DNA from: Tannerella sp.
GTDB taxonomy: Bacteria; Bacteroidota; Bacteroidia; Bacteroidales; Tannerellaceae
Length of the DNA stretch: 64,000 bases
Reading direction: 5' to 3'
NCBI GenBank assembly: GCA_031285565.1
Contig: JAITVY010000030.1
Coordinates: 1 to 64,000, forward strand
A program made the translations under genes and the position numbers. Below, one piece after another: positions 63,084-64,000 of the stretch. Each line of letters opens with the position of its first letter. The stretch's first letter is position 1. The notes beneath the pieces were generated by a model, which saw nothing but the letters and a program-made list of their open reading frames with translations, had not been told where the DNA came from and did not search any database.

Positions 63084-64000
63084 TTAACGCCCAAGTAAAA
63101 CCAATAATATATTAATATCACTTGGAGAAATACCTGGAATTCTACTAGCTTGCGCTATTGTCTCAGGATTTATTTTCGTGAGTTTTTGTCGTGCTTCAAT
63201 AGAAAGAGATTGAATAGAATTATAATCGAATTTGTCTTTAATCGTAATATTTTCTAGCCGACTTATTTTATCAGCTATTTGTTGTTCTCTTTTTATATAC
63301 CCATTATATTTAATTAAAATTTCTGCTGCCTCTATAATTTCTTCTTTTCTTTTATCAGGAAAGATATCGATTTTAGATTTCAATGCAGGAAGCATATCTG
63401 CTAATGAATAAATAGTAACTTGGGGACGCATCAAAACATCTATCAATTTACAACCATGAATTAAAGGAGTAGATCCTAATTTTACTAAACCATTATCGAT
63501 TTGATCGGGTTTAACAGAATATGTTTTGAAAAAATCTATTAAAGTATCCCTCCATATTTTCTTTTCTCTCAATAAATTATTTCTATAAGAGTCAGCTAAT
63601 CCCAATTGATGCGATTTTTCAGTTAACCGCATATCAGCATTATCCTGGCGCAATAAAATACGATATTCAGCTCTGGATGTGAACATTCGATAAGGTTCAT
63701 CAACTCCTTTCGTAACTAAATCGTCTATTAAAACACCTATATATGCTTCATCACGACCTAAAATAAAAGCATCACCACCATGACAATTAATATGTGCATT
63801 TATCCCCGCCATCAAACCTTGTGCCGCTGCTTCTTCATAGCCTGTTGTACCATTTATCTGACCAGCAAAAAATAAATTAGTAATATTTTTAGTTTCCATG
63901 GTATGTTTCAATTGGGTAGGATCGAAAAAATCGTACTCAATAGCATAACCAGGTCGATATATTTGAATATTTTTAAAAGCAGGTATTTCTTTTAATGCAT
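63084..64000 (-). CDS. mnmG: tRNA uridine-5-carboxymethylaminomethyl modification enzyme, 3' part
   Basis: The C-terminal ~305 residues of MnmG (GidA); the gene runs off the right edge of the window, so the start is not seen. The frame is open to the last base, reading PGYAIEYDFFDPTQL before the LFFAGQINGTTGYEEAAAQGL block that contacts FAD. The DEPYRMFTSRAEYRILLRQDNAD motif (in outline) and the C-terminal helical domain that binds MnmE follow (ending in a GISPSDINILLVLLGR region). With MnmE it modifies U34 of several tRNAs. The full protein is usually about 620 residues. Confidence 0.96.
   Translation of the reverse strand, partial: ALKEIPAFKNIQIYRPGYAIEYDFFDPTQLKHTMETKNITNLFFAGQINGTTGYEEAAAQGLMAGINAHINCHGGDAFILGRDEAYIGVLIDDLVTKGVDEPYRMFTSRAEYRILLRQDNADMRLTEKSHQLGLADSYRNNLLREKKIWRDTLIDFFKTYSVKPDQIDNGLVKLGSTPLIHGCKLIDVLMRPQVTIYSLADMLPALKSKIDIFPDKRKEEIIEAAEILIKYNGYIKREQQIADKISRLENITIKDKFDYNSIQSLSIEARQKLTKINPETIAQASRIPGISPSDINILLVLLGR

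Overview
The window looks like chromosomal DNA of a Bacteroidales bacterium (Bacteroidota). The signs are an AT-rich base composition, promoters of the Bacteroidetes type (a TAnnTTTG -7 box, sometimes with a TTG/TTTG about 19-20 bp upstream), a SusC/SusD pair controlled by an ECF sigma/FecR anti-sigma couple, many lipoproteins, and multi-domain exported glycoside hydrolases. I cannot name the genus. No rRNA gene, convincing tRNA gene, CRISPR array, transposase, integrase or phage gene was seen.

Layout. About 0.1-9.6 kb (all minus strand) is an accessory-looking run of small hypothetical lipoproteins and membrane proteins, with a cobalamin-binding-type radical SAM protein and a calcineurin-like phosphoesterase. 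9.7-12.3 kb holds MarC, a YeiH-type exporter and its likely LysR regulator, with a perfect palindrome at the regulator's promoter. 12.3-20.2 kb holds a GH35 beta-galactosidase and a giant GH127-GH43-GH43 protein, each followed by a copy of a ~205-bp imperfectly palindromic repeat. 20.7-22.3 kb is aroA plus a small anchored protein. 22.7-28.7 kb (plus strand) has a DoxX/TIM-barrel fusion, an abundant-type TPR/OmpA-like lipoprotein, cardiolipin synthase and cysteine synthase. 28.7-32.3 kb has a LuxR-type response regulator, LolD, a sodium symporter and a helix-hairpin-helix protein. 32.4-39.2 kb is the sigma/anti-sigma/SusC/SusD unit. 40.0-51 kb is mainly housekeeping (mutS, rnr, typA, rpsO, ychF), with a sugar isomerase-like gene and a split SMP-30 gene between. 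51.1-57.5 kb (minus) has a TonB-C domain protein, upp-uraA and polA. 57.9-58.9 kb is a polyprenyl synthase. 59.5-64 kb (minus) is an operon-like run mnmG(partial)-uvrC-dtd-mazG-like-deoC.

How it fits together. The GH35 and GH127/GH43 enzymes together suggest removal of beta-galactose and L-arabinofuranose from plant glycans. The sigma/FecR/SusC(STN)/SusD unit is a surface-signalled uptake system with no enzyme beside it. upp and uraA form a uracil salvage pair.

Most interesting non-coding signals: (1) two ~205-bp repeats whose ends and core are conserved while their intermediate arms differ in sequence yet stay self-complementary, which suggests a structured RNA or hairpin DNA family; (2) a 15/16 parS match beside mnmG, with a 14/16 match 5.2 kb away, which would place the window near the chromosome origin; (3) an inverted-repeat spacer translated as the C-terminal tail of a response regulator; (4) tandem repeats in front of ychF in which only the proximal unit keeps a perfect promoter box. 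Coordinates of motifs were counted by eye.
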